Source of the DNA: Candidatus Accumulibacter contiguus
GTDB lineage: Bacteria; Pseudomonadota; Gammaproteobacteria; Burkholderiales; Rhodocyclaceae
Reading direction: 5' to 3'
Length of the DNA: 64,000 nucleotides
NCBI RefSeq assembly: GCF_012940005.1
Contig: NZ_SPMX01000018.1
Span: 80,902-144,901, forward strand
The notes under the pieces are model-generated. The model saw nothing but the letters and a program-made list of their open reading frames with translations. It was not told the DNA's origin and made no database searches. The position numbers were made by a program, and so were the translations under genes. Positions 1-7,042 of this stretch are shown here, piece by piece (the stretch's first letter is position 1; the number at the start of each line of letters is the position of its first letter).

Positions 1-11
1 GGTAGGGAAAT

Positions 12-263
12 TCATGCGGCCTCCTGGAAGGGGTTGGTTTGAAAGCGGATGGGATCGAGCCGAAGCTCGGGGTAACGGCCGGGCCAGGTCAGGGCCGGGT
101 CCAGGCCGGTGAGTTCGCAGATGCGGCGGGCGATGCGGAGGGAGCGAAACCTTCCGCGGATTACACAAGACACCGCTTGATGGCTGACGCCCAGTTCGCG
201 CGCTAGACAACTGGCGGTGGTGCCAGTCTTACGGAGCGTCGATTTGATGTCTTCTGGGTGCAA
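12..263 (-). CDS. Ner/Nlp-like winged-helix regulator of the prophage
   Basis: An 83-aa basic protein with the pattern HPEDIKSTLRKTG, then a helix-turn-helix (ARELGVSHQAVSCVIRG) and the ITGL/WPGRYPEL-type tail seen in the Nlp/Ner family. In phage Mu, Ner is a small DNA-binding protein that shuts down early and repressor transcription. The start is TTG at 261-263 with GGAG about ten bases upstream; no ATG or GTG fits the conserved N-terminus. It is divergent from the XRE gene, so early genes, including a transposase if present, would be read leftward out of the window. Confidence 0.75.
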   Translation of the reverse strand: MHPEDIKSTLRKTGTTASCLARELGVSHQAVSCVIRGRFRSLRIARRICELTGLDPALTWPGRYPELRLDPIRFQTNPFQEAA

Positions 264-369
264 GGTCTGAAGGCTCCAACGGTCGATTTATGTTGCGTGT
301 GCAAGCGAACCAATGAGGCGAATTATGAGGAACGAACGTACCCCTTGTCAAGCACAATGAGGAACAAAT
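264..369. promoter_or_regulatory. Divergent regulatory spacer with repeated ATGAGGAAC operators
   Basis: This 106-bp spacer separates the two divergent regulators. It is AT-richer than its surroundings and carries ATGAGGAAC at 325-333 and again at 357-365, 32 bp apart (three helical turns), with a related ATGAGGCGA at 313-321. The second copy lies just before the XRE start codon, so occupancy could block its translation start or promoter. The repeats are seen directly; their role as Ner or repressor sites is inference. Confidence 0.45.
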
Positions 370-717
370 ATGTCTTCTATCGGGAATCGTTTGCGTGAAG
401 AGCGTGAGCGGCTTGGCATGAGCCAGCCGGCCATGGCAGCGGTATGCGGAGTAACCATGCGGTCGCAGCGCAATTATGAAAAGGACGAACGTCTGCCAGA
501 CGCGAGCTATCTAGCTTCAGCGACGAAGGTCAACGTGGACGTCCTCTTTGTACTGACCGGCCAGCGATCCCCCGGCGTGCCATCCCTCACCCCCGAAGAA
601 TCCGCGCTCCTCGACAACTTCCGCCATTCCCCGCCGGCGGCGCGGCAAGCCCTCAAGACGACGAGCGATCTCTTCGCGAAACACGACTGCCCCGGCGGCA
701 TCGCCGAAAGCGCATGA
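370..717 (+). CDS. XRE-family helix-turn-helix repressor of the prophage
   Basis: A 115-aa protein whose first 60 residues form an XRE/Cro-CI HTH: GNRLREERERLGMSQPAMA, then a VCGVTMRSQRNYEKDER recognition region. The C-terminal half is short and lacks a LexA-like peptidase domain, so induction by RecA-stimulated self-cleavage is unlikely. The length resembles small phage repressors. It is divergent from the Ner-like gene across a spacer with repeated ATGAGGAAC. It most likely controls the lysis/lysogeny choice of this prophage, though target and polarity are inferred. Confidence 0.75.
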   Translation: MSSIGNRLREERERLGMSQPAMAAVCGVTMRSQRNYEKDERLPDASYLASATKVNVDVLFVLTGQRSPGVPSLTPEESALLDNFRHSPPAARQALKTTSDLFAKHDCPGGIAESA

Positions 718-747
718 GCCACTCTGACCTTCCCAGCAACGTTCTGC

Positions 748-927
748 ATGATCCTGGTGGCCGCTTGGCTCCTCTCGGCGGAACGGGTCAGTGCCGAAAC
801 GCTTGCTGGCAAGGTCATTGGCGTGACCGACGCCAATGTATGCCCCCGCCGGGAAATGCCGTTTATAAACGCACCGCGCCCCTTTGCCGGGCAGGTTTTT
901 GCCTATCTCACAGGGTTAGGAGATTCG
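748..927 (+). pseudogene. Possible remnant of a secreted thermonuclease-like (SNase) gene
   Basis: In frame with the following DUF2513 gene is a leader-like stretch: a hydrophobic segment (MILVAAWLLSAERVSAE) and then TLAGKVIGVTD, which looks like the mature start of secreted SNase-fold nucleases (usually ...GKVIGVTDGDT). After TD the similarity stops and the frame runs without a stop into DUF2513. I read it as a decayed nuclease N-terminus or a chance run-on; DUF2513 has its own ribosome site at 917-921. The identification rests on about 25 residues. Confidence 0.3.
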
Positions 928-1296
928 ATGCACCGCGACATGGATATCATCCGAAAAATAGTGCTCGCCGTTCGTGATGCACAGGCGGAGTACGTCAATT
1001 CCGTTGAGGGCCTTCCCCAGGAGGATTTCGCATTCCACGCACAACTGCTCGAAGAGGCTGGCCTGGTCGCAGCGGCGATACAGGGCGAGGGAAAGCGCAT
1101 CGCTCGGGTTGCCGTCATTTACCGTCTCACTTGGGCGGGGCAGGATTTTGCAGACTCCATCAGGGATGACACCCTCTGGAGTAAAGCAAAGAAAACTATC
1201 CTCAAGCCCTCCGCGTCATGGACGTTCGGTATCTTGCTCGAGTATCTGAAGTTCGAGATCAAGCGAACCGTTCCGGGACTCGATCAGATCCCGTAA
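928..1296 (+). CDS. DUF2513 family protein (phage accessory)
   Basis: A 122-aa protein starting MHRDMDIIRKIVLAVRDAQ, the characteristic opening of DUF2513 proteins, and containing a winged-helix-like middle (FHAQLLEEAGLVAAAI) and WTFGILLEYLKFEIKR near the end. Members are common in prophages and genomic islands and their biochemical role is unknown. The start at 928 is preferred over 748 because AGGAG sits seven bases upstream and the family begins here. Its 3' end overlaps the convergent gene at 1216-1548 by 81 bp. Confidence 0.75.
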   Translation: MHRDMDIIRKIVLAVRDAQAEYVNSVEGLPQEDFAFHAQLLEEAGLVAAAIQGEGKRIARVAVIYRLTWAGQDFADSIRDDTLWSKAKKTILKPSASWTFGILLEYLKFEIKRTVPGLDQIP

Positions 1297-1548
1297 TTGC
1301 CGCGCGCAGTTGAAATAACAGACCGCTCCATGCTCGATGAACCGTCTCGGAAAATCTTCCGGTTCTTGCGCTGCGCAACGAAACTTTGATCGTACGGTCG
1401 CTTCCCATTGGTTGACCAGTTTTAGGAGTGCCGTTACGTCCGGCGGATGTGGCGACGGCAGGGGGCTGGCGTCGTCGACTGTTCTGTTTTCGTTCATGGT
1501 GTTCTGGGGGATAGTGTCTTGTTCGGTCATGATGGTTACCTCGATCAC
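1216..1548 (-). CDS. Hypothetical phage protein, leftward cassette
   Basis: A 110-aa acidic protein with no recognised domain; it has a disordered N-terminus and a conserved-looking core (VNQWEATVRSKFRCAAQEP, then FNCARQLRDLIES). The GTG start at 1546-1548 overlaps the TGA of the upstream membrane gene (GTGA), implying translational coupling; an ATG at 1528-1530 behind GAGGT is an equally good start (104 aa). It is the last gene of a three-gene leftward cassette with a spanin-like lipoprotein, so a part in late or lysis functions is possible but unproven. Confidence 0.6.
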   Translation of the reverse strand: MIEVTIMTEQDTIPQNTMNENRTVDDASPLPSPHPPDVTALLKLVNQWEATVRSKFRCAAQEPEDFPRRFIEHGAVCYFNCARQLRDLIESRNGSLDLELQILEQDTERP

Positions 1549-1766
1549 GGTTCACTCCCTTCCTTCAGCTTGATCGCCGCCCCCACCGCGACGAACAGCA
1601 GGCCGATCCCCGTGCCAAAATCCTGCAGGACAAACGGCTGCCCGCGGACGGTCACGTAGATCGTCAATCCCAGGCCGACGGCAAACGACACGACCGCCAG
1701 CCAGCGGGCGACATCGTGCGTCTGGTTGTCCCGGCCGGTCAGCAACTGGCGCAGGATCGCGGGCAT
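1545..1766 (-). CDS. Small membrane protein of the leftward phage cassette
   Basis: A 73-aa protein with two predicted membrane spans (residues about 20-39 VARWLAVVSFAVGLGLTIYV and 46-66 FVLQDFGTGIGLLFVAVGAA) and a charged C-terminus. Size and topology fit a class II holin-like or lysis accessory protein, and it lies between a spanin-like lipoprotein gene and a coupled small gene, but there is no diagnostic motif. The ATG at 1764-1766 is chosen because upstream in-frame residues resemble out-of-frame noise over the neighbouring gene. Its stop overlaps the next start. Confidence 0.6.
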   Translation of the reverse strand: MPAILRQLLTGRDNQTHDVARWLAVVSFAVGLGLTIYVTVRGQPFVLQDFGTGIGLLFVAVGAAIKLKEGSEP

Positions 1767-1771
1767 CGCGG

Positions 1772-2032
1772 TTATTTTCCGAGCGCCGGCGTCGCCACCG
1801 GGTGGGTGCACAGTTTCTGCCAGCCGTCCAGCCGTTCGGCGCTCGCGCCGTAGAGGCGCAACCAGGTGCCGATGGGCAGGTCTCGGCAAATCGTCCGCTC
1901 GGCGCTGGCGACGATCGTCTGGGCGAGGTTTTCTTCGATCTGGCTGACGTGGGCAGGAACCAGCGCACAGCCCGAGGTGGCCAGGAGGGCGGCGCCAATG
2001 AGCAAGGGCTTGCAGGCAAAGCGGGCGGACAT
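1772..2032 (-). CDS. Phage lipoprotein, possible outer-membrane spanin
   Basis: An 86-aa protein with a typical lipoprotein signal: KPLLIGAALLATSGC, with the lipobox cysteine at residue 22. After it comes a conserved CRDLPIGTWLRLYGASAER segment that I associate with small lipoproteins of Mu-like phages in Betaproteobacteria. A role as an Rz1-like outer-membrane spanin is possible from size, lipobox and position beside a small membrane protein, but no endolysin or inner-membrane spanin is seen in the window. It is encoded leftward, opposite to the head and tail operon. Confidence 0.6.
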   Translation of the reverse strand: MSARFACKPLLIGAALLATSGCALVPAHVSQIEENLAQTIVASAERTICRDLPIGTWLRLYGASAERLDGWQKLCTHPVATPALGK

Positions 2033-2148
2033 GACGTTTCCTTTCGGCGAGGAGGTGGGTGGCCGAATTGTCGCGCGCGCGTGATCACGTGACCATGCCG
2101 AAGCGCTTCCCCCTGCCGCCCTGGGCGCCGGCCAGAGACAATCTCCTC

Positions 2149-3267
2149 ATGCCGCGTCCCATTCGCCCCTCTGCTGCCCACCCGCCCCCCGTCATCGCCA
2201 CGCTGGCGGTCGCCCTCGAGGTCGATCCCGCCGGGTCCGCGCCTTCGGTGGTGCGCCTGATCCCGGCCGGAGCCTTCCGCTCGGTCGACGGCCGGCCGGT
2301 CGATGCCCCCGCCTGGCGGCTCGATGCCGCGCTGGCCGCGCCAATCGTCGCCGCCGCTGCGCAACGCCAGTCCGACTACGTGATCGACTACGAACACCAG
2401 ACCCTGCTCGCTCGCGAGAACGGCAAACCCGCGCCGGCTGCCGGCTGGTATCACGATCTGGAATGGCGGGAAGATGGCCTCTACGCCACCGACGTCTGCT
2501 GGACGCCCGCGGCCGCGCGGATGATCCAGGCGCAGGAGTATCGCTATGTCAGCCCGGTCTTCGGGTACGACAGAGAGACCGGCGACGTGCGGCACCTGGC
2601 CTGTGCCGCGCTGGTCAGCAACCCCGGCCTCGATGGCCTGACCGACCTGAGCGGGAGTCTCGAACGCCTCGCCGCGAAACTTTTTACCCCGTTGGAGAAT
2701 TCCATGAATGACGAATTGCTCGAGCCGTTGCGCTGGCTCCTGAATCTGCCCTTAGGCGCCACGGTGGACGAGATCACCATTAAGCTCGAAAAGCTGACCG
2801 CGCAGATCAAGGCCGAGGTCCCGGAAGCCGCGACCTCGGCGCACTTCGACCTGAGCGCCCACCTGCGCTGGTCGCAGCAGCCGGACCCCTCGCAGTACGT
2901 CGCCATCGCCGCGCTGCACGCCGTGCAGCAGGAGCTATCGACCGTCCGGCAGGAGCAGGCCGAGGTCCGCCTCCAGGCGATGATCGAAGCGGGCCTGGCG
3001 CAGCACAAGCTGGTTCCTTCGCTGCTCGCCTGGGCGCGTGAACTCGGTTCCAGGGACTATGCGGCACTCGCCACGTACCTCGAAGCAGCCGTTCCGGTCG
3101 TCCCGCCGGGCACGACACAGACGGGAGGGAAGTCCCCTGGCACAGGCATCAATCTCCAGGACCCGAACGCCATTGCCCGCGCGGCGCAGGATTTTCAGGC
3201 CGCGGAAGAAGCGGCCGGTCGCCATCTTTCCATCGCAGACGCGGTGGCCCACATCATTTCTCGATAA
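2149..3267 (+). CDS. Mu gpI-like head maturation protease (with nested scaffold)
   Basis: A 372-aa homologue of Mu protein I, the protease that processes the prohead scaffold. The N-terminal half has the family landmarks: VVRLIPAGAFRSVDGRP, DYVIDYEHQTLLA, AAGWYHDLEWREDGLYA and EYRYVSPVFGYDRETG. The C-terminal half (from residue 186) is helical scaffold. An in-frame ORF extends upstream to 2059, but ATG 2149 gives the expected start; the ribosome site is weak for either. It opens the rightward head operon directly after a leftward cassette, without portal or minor head genes in between. Confidence 0.85.
   Translation: MPRPIRPSAAHPPPVIATLAVALEVDPAGSAPSVVRLIPAGAFRSVDGRPVDAPAWRLDAALAAPIVAAAAQRQSDYVIDYEHQTLLARENGKPAPAAGWYHDLEWREDGLYATDVCWTPAAARMIQAQEYRYVSPVFGYDRETGDVRHLACAALVSNPGLDGLTDLSGSLERLAAKLFTPLENSMNDELLEPLRWLLNLPLGATVDEITIKLEKLTAQIKAEVPEAATSAHFDLSAHLRWSQQPDPSQYVAIAALHAVQQELSTVRQEQAEVRLQAMIEAGLAQHKLVPSLLAWARELGSRDYAALATYLEAAVPVVPPGTTQTGGKSPGTGINLQDPNAIARAAQDFQAAEEAAGRHLSIADAVAHIISR
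2704..3267 (+). CDS. Nested in-frame head scaffold protein (Mu gpZ-like)
   Basis: Within the protease gene, ATG at 2704 follows GGAG (2695-2698) at good spacing and begins MNDELLEPLRWLLNLPLGAT. The 187-residue product is acidic and helical (HAVQQELSTVRQEQAEVRLQ), as expected of a scaffold. In phage Mu the scaffold Z is made from an internal start of gene I in the same frame, so the arrangement is conserved. Overproduction relative to protease would come from this second initiation site. Confidence 0.65.
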   Translation: MNDELLEPLRWLLNLPLGATVDEITIKLEKLTAQIKAEVPEAATSAHFDLSAHLRWSQQPDPSQYVAIAALHAVQQELSTVRQEQAEVRLQAMIEAGLAQHKLVPSLLAWARELGSRDYAALATYLEAAVPVVPPGTTQTGGKSPGTGINLQDPNAIARAAQDFQAAEEAAGRHLSIADAVAHIISR

Positions 3268-3276
3268 GAGGACCCC

Positions 3277-3651
3277 ATGAGCAATCCCTCCCTGATCAAG
3301 AATTTTTCCGCCGGCGCTGCGATTTCGCCGTTTCGCCAGGTCAAGTTTTCCGCTGCGGAAACGGTCATCCAGGGCGCCGCGGCTACGGACGCCACGATCG
3401 GCGTGGCCAATGAGGTCGGCGCCGCTTCCGGCGAACGGCAGGACGTGGTGCTCGACGGGATCGCCTATATCGAGGCCGGCGCCGCCGTCACCATCGGCAC
3501 CCTGATCACCAGCGACGCCACCGGGCGGGCTGTGACCGCCGCCCCCGCCGCCGGCACCAACAACCGAATCGTAGGCATCGCGCTCGATGCGGCCACCGCG
3601 GCCGGCGATGTCATCCGCGTGCTGCTCGCTCCTGGTAGCGTCCAAGGTTAA
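3277..3651 (+). CDS. Head decoration protein (DUF2190 family)
   Basis: A 124-aa small beta-rich protein: AISPFRQVKFSAAETVIQ, then VVLDGIAYIEAGAAVTIGT and a C-terminal VGIALDAATAAGDVIRVLL. This is the pattern of DUF2190 capsid-decorating proteins, which bind the outside of the shell to stabilise it. It lies between protease/scaffold and major capsid as in other Mu-like head operons. Ribosome site AGAGGA precedes ATG 3277. Its TAA stop lies inside the first bases of the dispersed repeat that follows. Confidence 0.8.
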   Translation: MSNPSLIKNFSAGAAISPFRQVKFSAAETVIQGAAATDATIGVANEVGAASGERQDVVLDGIAYIEAGAAVTIGTLITSDATGRAVTAAPAAGTNNRIVGIALDAATAAGDVIRVLLAPGSVQG

Positions 3652-3812
3652 CGGTCATGACCGTTTCCCCGCCCCTCTCCCCCAACCCCTCCCCACGGCC
3701 CATGCTGCATCGCGGGCGGGCTGCGGCGGCGCGGAGCAGTGCTCCGCGAAACCCCGCCTTCGCCCCCGCGAGGGGGGAGGGAAATTCGTGAGTCGCTGAC
3801 GCGACTTTCACA
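3649..3812. repeat. Dispersed repeat, copy A, inside the prophage head operon
   Basis: The gap between decoration and capsid genes starts with TAACGGTCATGACCGTT (containing the 16-bp palindrome AACGGTCATGACCGTT, 3650-3665) and ends with AGTCGCTGACGCGACTTTCAC (3791-3811), in which AGTCGC and GCGACT form a hairpin. In between is a very GC-rich stretch. The same end sequences occur at several non-phage intergenic sites in this window, so it appears to be a host mobile repeat that entered the prophage. Confidence 0.7.
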
Positions 3813-3837
3813 GTAGCCTTTCTTACGGAGATTGCTC

Positions 3838-4788
3838 ATGTCGACCACCGCTTTCCCGGTCAATCCGGAACTCACCGCCGTCGCGATCGGGTACAAGAAC
3901 CGCGACATGGATTTGATCGCTGACGCGGTATTGCCGCGCGTCCTCTCGGCGAAGAAGTTTTCCTACACCAAGTACACGGCCGCGGACGCCTACACCATCC
4001 CCTCGACTCGCGTCGGCCGTAAGTCGGCCATGACCATGGTCGATTTCGGCGGCACGATCGTCAACGACGAGTGCGTGGATTGGGGCCTCAAGTGTCCGGT
4101 TCCCAACGACGAGATCGAAGCCTTCAACGCCATGCAGAATTCCGGCGCGATCGCCTCGCCGATGGCCAAGAGCGTTTCACTGGTCACCGGTCTGGTCCTG
4201 CTGGATCGCGAGATCCGCGTCGCCAACCTCGTGACGACGCTCGGCACGTATCCGGCGGCCAACCGGGCAACGCTCTCGGGCACCTCGCAATGGAGCGACT
4301 TCACTAACTCGAACCCGCTCGATGCCCTGCTGGTGGCGCTCGACGTGCCGCTGGTCCGGCCGAATACCGTGGTGATGGGGCAGGCGGTGTGGACCAAGAT
4401 GCGCCAGCATCCGCGCCTGATCCAGGCGGCCAATGCCTCGGCCCAGACCGGCGGCGCGATCACCCGTCAGGACCTGGCCGACCTGCTCGAAGTCAGGAAC
4501 ATCCTGATCGGCGCCGGCTTCGGCAACACCGCGCTGAAGGGTCAGACGCCGAGCTATTCGCGGGTCTGGGGAAAGCACTGCGCGCTGCTCTTCATTTCGG
4601 AAGAGCAGGCCAATGCCGATCAGCCCACCTTCGGATTCACAGCGCAGTTCGGCAACCGCATCGCCTCGGACATCGCAGACCCGGATATCGGGATGCGGGG
4701 CGGCGTCATGGTGCGTGTCGGCGAGTCCGTCAAGGAAGTGATCAGCGCCAACGACGCCGGATACTTCTTTCAGAACGCAGTGGCGTAA
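3838..4788 (+). CDS. Major capsid protein
   Basis: A 316-aa protein in the position of Mu gpT. It begins MSTTAFPVNPELTAVAIGYK and includes MDLIADAVLPRV and a C-terminal MRGGVMVRVGESVKEVISAN segment, matching capsid proteins of Mu-like phages with HK97-type folds. ATG 3838 has CGGAG ten bases upstream; an in-frame TTG at 3832 is less likely. It forms the icosahedral shell around the scaffold encoded upstream. Confidence 0.85.
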   Translation: MSTTAFPVNPELTAVAIGYKNRDMDLIADAVLPRVLSAKKFSYTKYTAADAYTIPSTRVGRKSAMTMVDFGGTIVNDECVDWGLKCPVPNDEIEAFNAMQNSGAIASPMAKSVSLVTGLVLLDREIRVANLVTTLGTYPAANRATLSGTSQWSDFTNSNPLDALLVALDVPLVRPNTVVMGQAVWTKMRQHPRLIQAANASAQTGGAITRQDLADLLEVRNILIGAGFGNTALKGQTPSYSRVWGKHCALLFISEEQANADQPTFGFTAQFGNRIASDIADPDIGMRGGVMVRVGESVKEVISANDAGYFFQNAVA

Positions 4789-4865
4789 GGACAAGCCGCC
4801 ATTGCGGGAAGCGGGTGGGCGCGGGGAACCGCGTCCTCCTTCTACGACCAGGAATTTCCACGCTC

Positions 4866-5360
4866 ATGTATATCACCGTGTCCGACCTCATCGCGCGCTT
4901 CGGCGTCGAAGAAATCGCGCAGATATCCGACCGCACCATCCCGCGCGAGTTGACGCCGGAGATCCTGGAACTGGCCGTGACGAGCGATTCCCGTACGGGC
5001 TGGCCCGCGCGCCAGGTGGAGGCGATGACGGCGGCCCTGGCCCGGATCGATGCCGCGATCGGCGACGCTCAGTCAGCGGTCGATAGCTATCTGGCGGGCC
5101 GCTATACCACGCCCCTGGGCACCGTCCCTCAAATCATCCGACGCCTGGTCTGCGATATCGCCCGCTTTTATCTGCACGGGGATCTCGCCAGTGATCCGAT
5201 CGTCAAGGCCAACGAGGTCGCCATGGCCTTGTGTCGGGACATCTCGGCAGGCAAGATCACCCTCCCCGGCGAGTTGTCTGCCAGCCCCGGCAGCAGCAGC
5301 AGCGTCGCGGTAGTCTGCGGCAACCGACGCTGGACCCGTGAACAGCGGGGACTGGAATGA
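4866..5360 (+). CDS. gp36-like head-tail connector protein (DUF1320)
   Basis: A 164-aa protein starting MYITVSDLIARFGVEEIAQ, with AIGDAQSAVDSYLAGRYTTPL and PQIIRRLVCDIARFYLHGD, the hallmarks of Mu gp36/DUF1320. These are neck or head-completion proteins placed after the capsid gene. The C-terminus is serine-rich. The start ATG at 4866 is the only one fitting the family; the 77-bp leader after the capsid gene shows no other gene. Its TGA overlaps the start of the next gene (ATGA). Confidence 0.85.
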   Translation: MYITVSDLIARFGVEEIAQISDRTIPRELTPEILELAVTSDSRTGWPARQVEAMTAALARIDAAIGDAQSAVDSYLAGRYTTPLGTVPQIIRRLVCDIARFYLHGDLASDPIVKANEVAMALCRDISAGKITLPGELSASPGSSSSVAVVCGNRRWTREQRGLE

Positions 5361-5815
5361 CGCTGATGGACATCGAGCAGGGCCTCGTCGACTGGCTGAA
5401 AGCCTCGGTACTGGCCAGTCGACTGCGGGTCATCGGTACCATGCCGACCCTCGATAATGAGCGGCTGGTCCTGCAGTTTGCCAGCGAATCGCCCGCGGTC
5501 TATGTGTCGCTGATGTCTGGGACCGTCTCTTCCCGTGGAATGAGCGAGCAGATCGTGGGACTGGCCTGTGTGACCAGCATCTCTGGAGGCCCATATACGT
5601 CGCGCCACGGTGGCGGCGGGTCCATCGGGCTGCTCGAACTGGTGGAATCCGTCCAGTCGATCGTCGACGGCGCGGTGATCGACGGGCAGGAATATGACGT
5701 CTTCCGCTGGGACATGTTCAGCAGTGACCCTTTGTATCGCAAAGGCCTCTGCGTGGCCGTGGTGCAAGCGAAAACGGCCTTCTCCCTCGAATATCCGGAA
5801 GCGGTCGGATGCTAG
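5357..5815 (+). CDS. gp37-like phage protein (DUF1834)
   Basis: A 152-aa protein whose N-terminus (MDIEQGLVDWLKASVLAS) and SPAVYVSLMSG segment match the Mu gp37/DUF1834 family, presumed tail-completion or connector proteins. It is coupled to gp36 by a 4-bp ATGA overlap, and its last codons overlap the next gene by 7 bp. No catalytic motif. Synteny gp36-gp37 supports the call. Confidence 0.75.
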   Translation: MTLMDIEQGLVDWLKASVLASRLRVIGTMPTLDNERLVLQFASESPAVYVSLMSGTVSSRGMSEQIVGLACVTSISGGPYTSRHGGGGSIGLLELVESVQSIVDGAVIDGQEYDVFRWDMFSSDPLYRKGLCVAVVQAKTAFSLEYPEAVGC

Positions 5816-6234
5816 GGCTGGAGCCCCTGCTGCGCGCGCGGTTGGCCGAGATCCCTGGGCTGACTGGCGTCTATGGCGCGCCCGACGAGGTGGAAAGTGG
5901 CTCGGCACGGAAGGTTCCCCCGTGTCTATTCGTCCGTTGGGGGGGATACCACGTCATCGAGCGGGCGCATGGCCATAAATCGGTGCGGGTGGATAGCCGC
6001 TGGCATGTCGTCCTGGTCCTCCATAACAACCTCGACCCGGCCGACGGTTCCCCCGCACGGGCGGACGCGGCCACGCTGCTCGATGCCGTACTGGCCAAGC
6101 TGCTCGGCTGGCGACCTGGGAGTGGATACGGCCCACTGGCGCTGGCCGATGAAGCCAAGCCCCCGACCTACCGCGCCGGCGTGCTGCGGTTCCCGATTGC
6201 CGTGACCTCCCAGCTCGTGGTGTCTGGCAGTTAA
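5809..6234 (+). CDS. Tail terminator-like phage protein
   Basis: A 141-aa alpha/beta protein: LEPLLRARLAEIPGLTGVYGA at the start, a central beta region (SRWHVVLVLHNNLD), and FPIAVTSQLVVSGS at the end. Small proteins of this size just before the tail tube gene usually close the tail tube. I see no sequence signature strong enough to name a family, so the function rests on position and size. Confidence 0.6.
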   Translation: MLGLEPLLRARLAEIPGLTGVYGAPDEVESGSARKVPPCLFVRWGGYHVIERAHGHKSVRVDSRWHVVLVLHNNLDPADGSPARADAATLLDAVLAKLLGWRPGSGYGPLALADEAKPPTYRAGVLRFPIAVTSQLVVSGS

Positions 6235-6260
6235 CGCGTTTCCCACTAGGAGATTTTGAT

Positions 6261-7019
6261 ATGGCATCTCGTGCATTCCTCGGTTCCGGCGACCTCTACA
6301 TCAATCGCATGGACCCCAACACCGGCCTGTACCTCGGCCTGGCTGGCCCGTTTGAAGTCAGCAAATTTGAAATCAAGCCCAACAGCGATCTGAAGGAAAA
6401 GGTCTCGAAGGGAAAATCCACCTACGGTCAGGTCATTGAATCGGTCGCCATCCAGAAGCCGGCCGACCTGACGGTGACGCTCTCCGAGCTGGACAAGGAC
6501 GGCGTGACGCTGGCCCTGCTCGGCACCCAGAGCGCGGTCACCCAGGGGTCCGGGACGATCACCGCCGAGTCGATTATCGCCGCGCATGGATTCTGGGTTC
6601 AACTCAGCAAAACCAATTTCGCCGTTGCCGGATTCTCGGTCACGCATACCTCGGGAACGCCGACCTACGTGCTCGGCACCGATTACCTGGTGAACTACCG
6701 GCTGGGATTGGTCAAGGTGCTGCCCACCGGCGCGATCGCCAACGGTGCGACGATCAAGGTCTCCGGAACCTACCAGGCCAGTGCCGGCACGCGCATCGCC
6801 GGCGCGACCCAGGCCCAGGTACGCGCCCGCTTCGTTCTCGACGGGATCAACTACGCCGACAGCCTGCCGTGTATCTGCACTGTATGGGAAGCGATCCTGT
6901 CGCCTGACTCCGGTTTCGACTTCGTTCCCAACGACTTTGGGGACATCCAGTTGAAAGGCCGGCTCAAGACACCCAGCGGACAGACCAGCCCGTTCCAGGT
7001 CGATTTGCTGACCTCCTGA
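6261..7019 (+). CDS. Major tail tube protein
   Basis: A 252-aa beta-rich protein beginning MASRAFLGSGDLYINRMDP, with IQKPADLTVTLSELDKDG and a C-terminal FGDIQLKGRLKTPSG, typical of tail tube proteins of long, non-contractile tails. AGGAG lies eight bases before ATG 6261. It stands immediately before the tape measure gene; the 23-bp gap leaves no space for tail-assembly chaperones. Confidence 0.75.
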   Translation: MASRAFLGSGDLYINRMDPNTGLYLGLAGPFEVSKFEIKPNSDLKEKVSKGKSTYGQVIESVAIQKPADLTVTLSELDKDGVTLALLGTQSAVTQGSGTITAESIIAAHGFWVQLSKTNFAVAGFSVTHTSGTPTYVLGTDYLVNYRLGLVKVLPTGAIANGATIKVSGTYQASAGTRIAGATQAQVRARFVLDGINYADSLPCICTVWEAILSPDSGFDFVPNDFGDIQLKGRLKTPSGQTSPFQVDLLTS

Positions 7020-7042
7020 TCAGCGTGATGGATTTTTGACCC

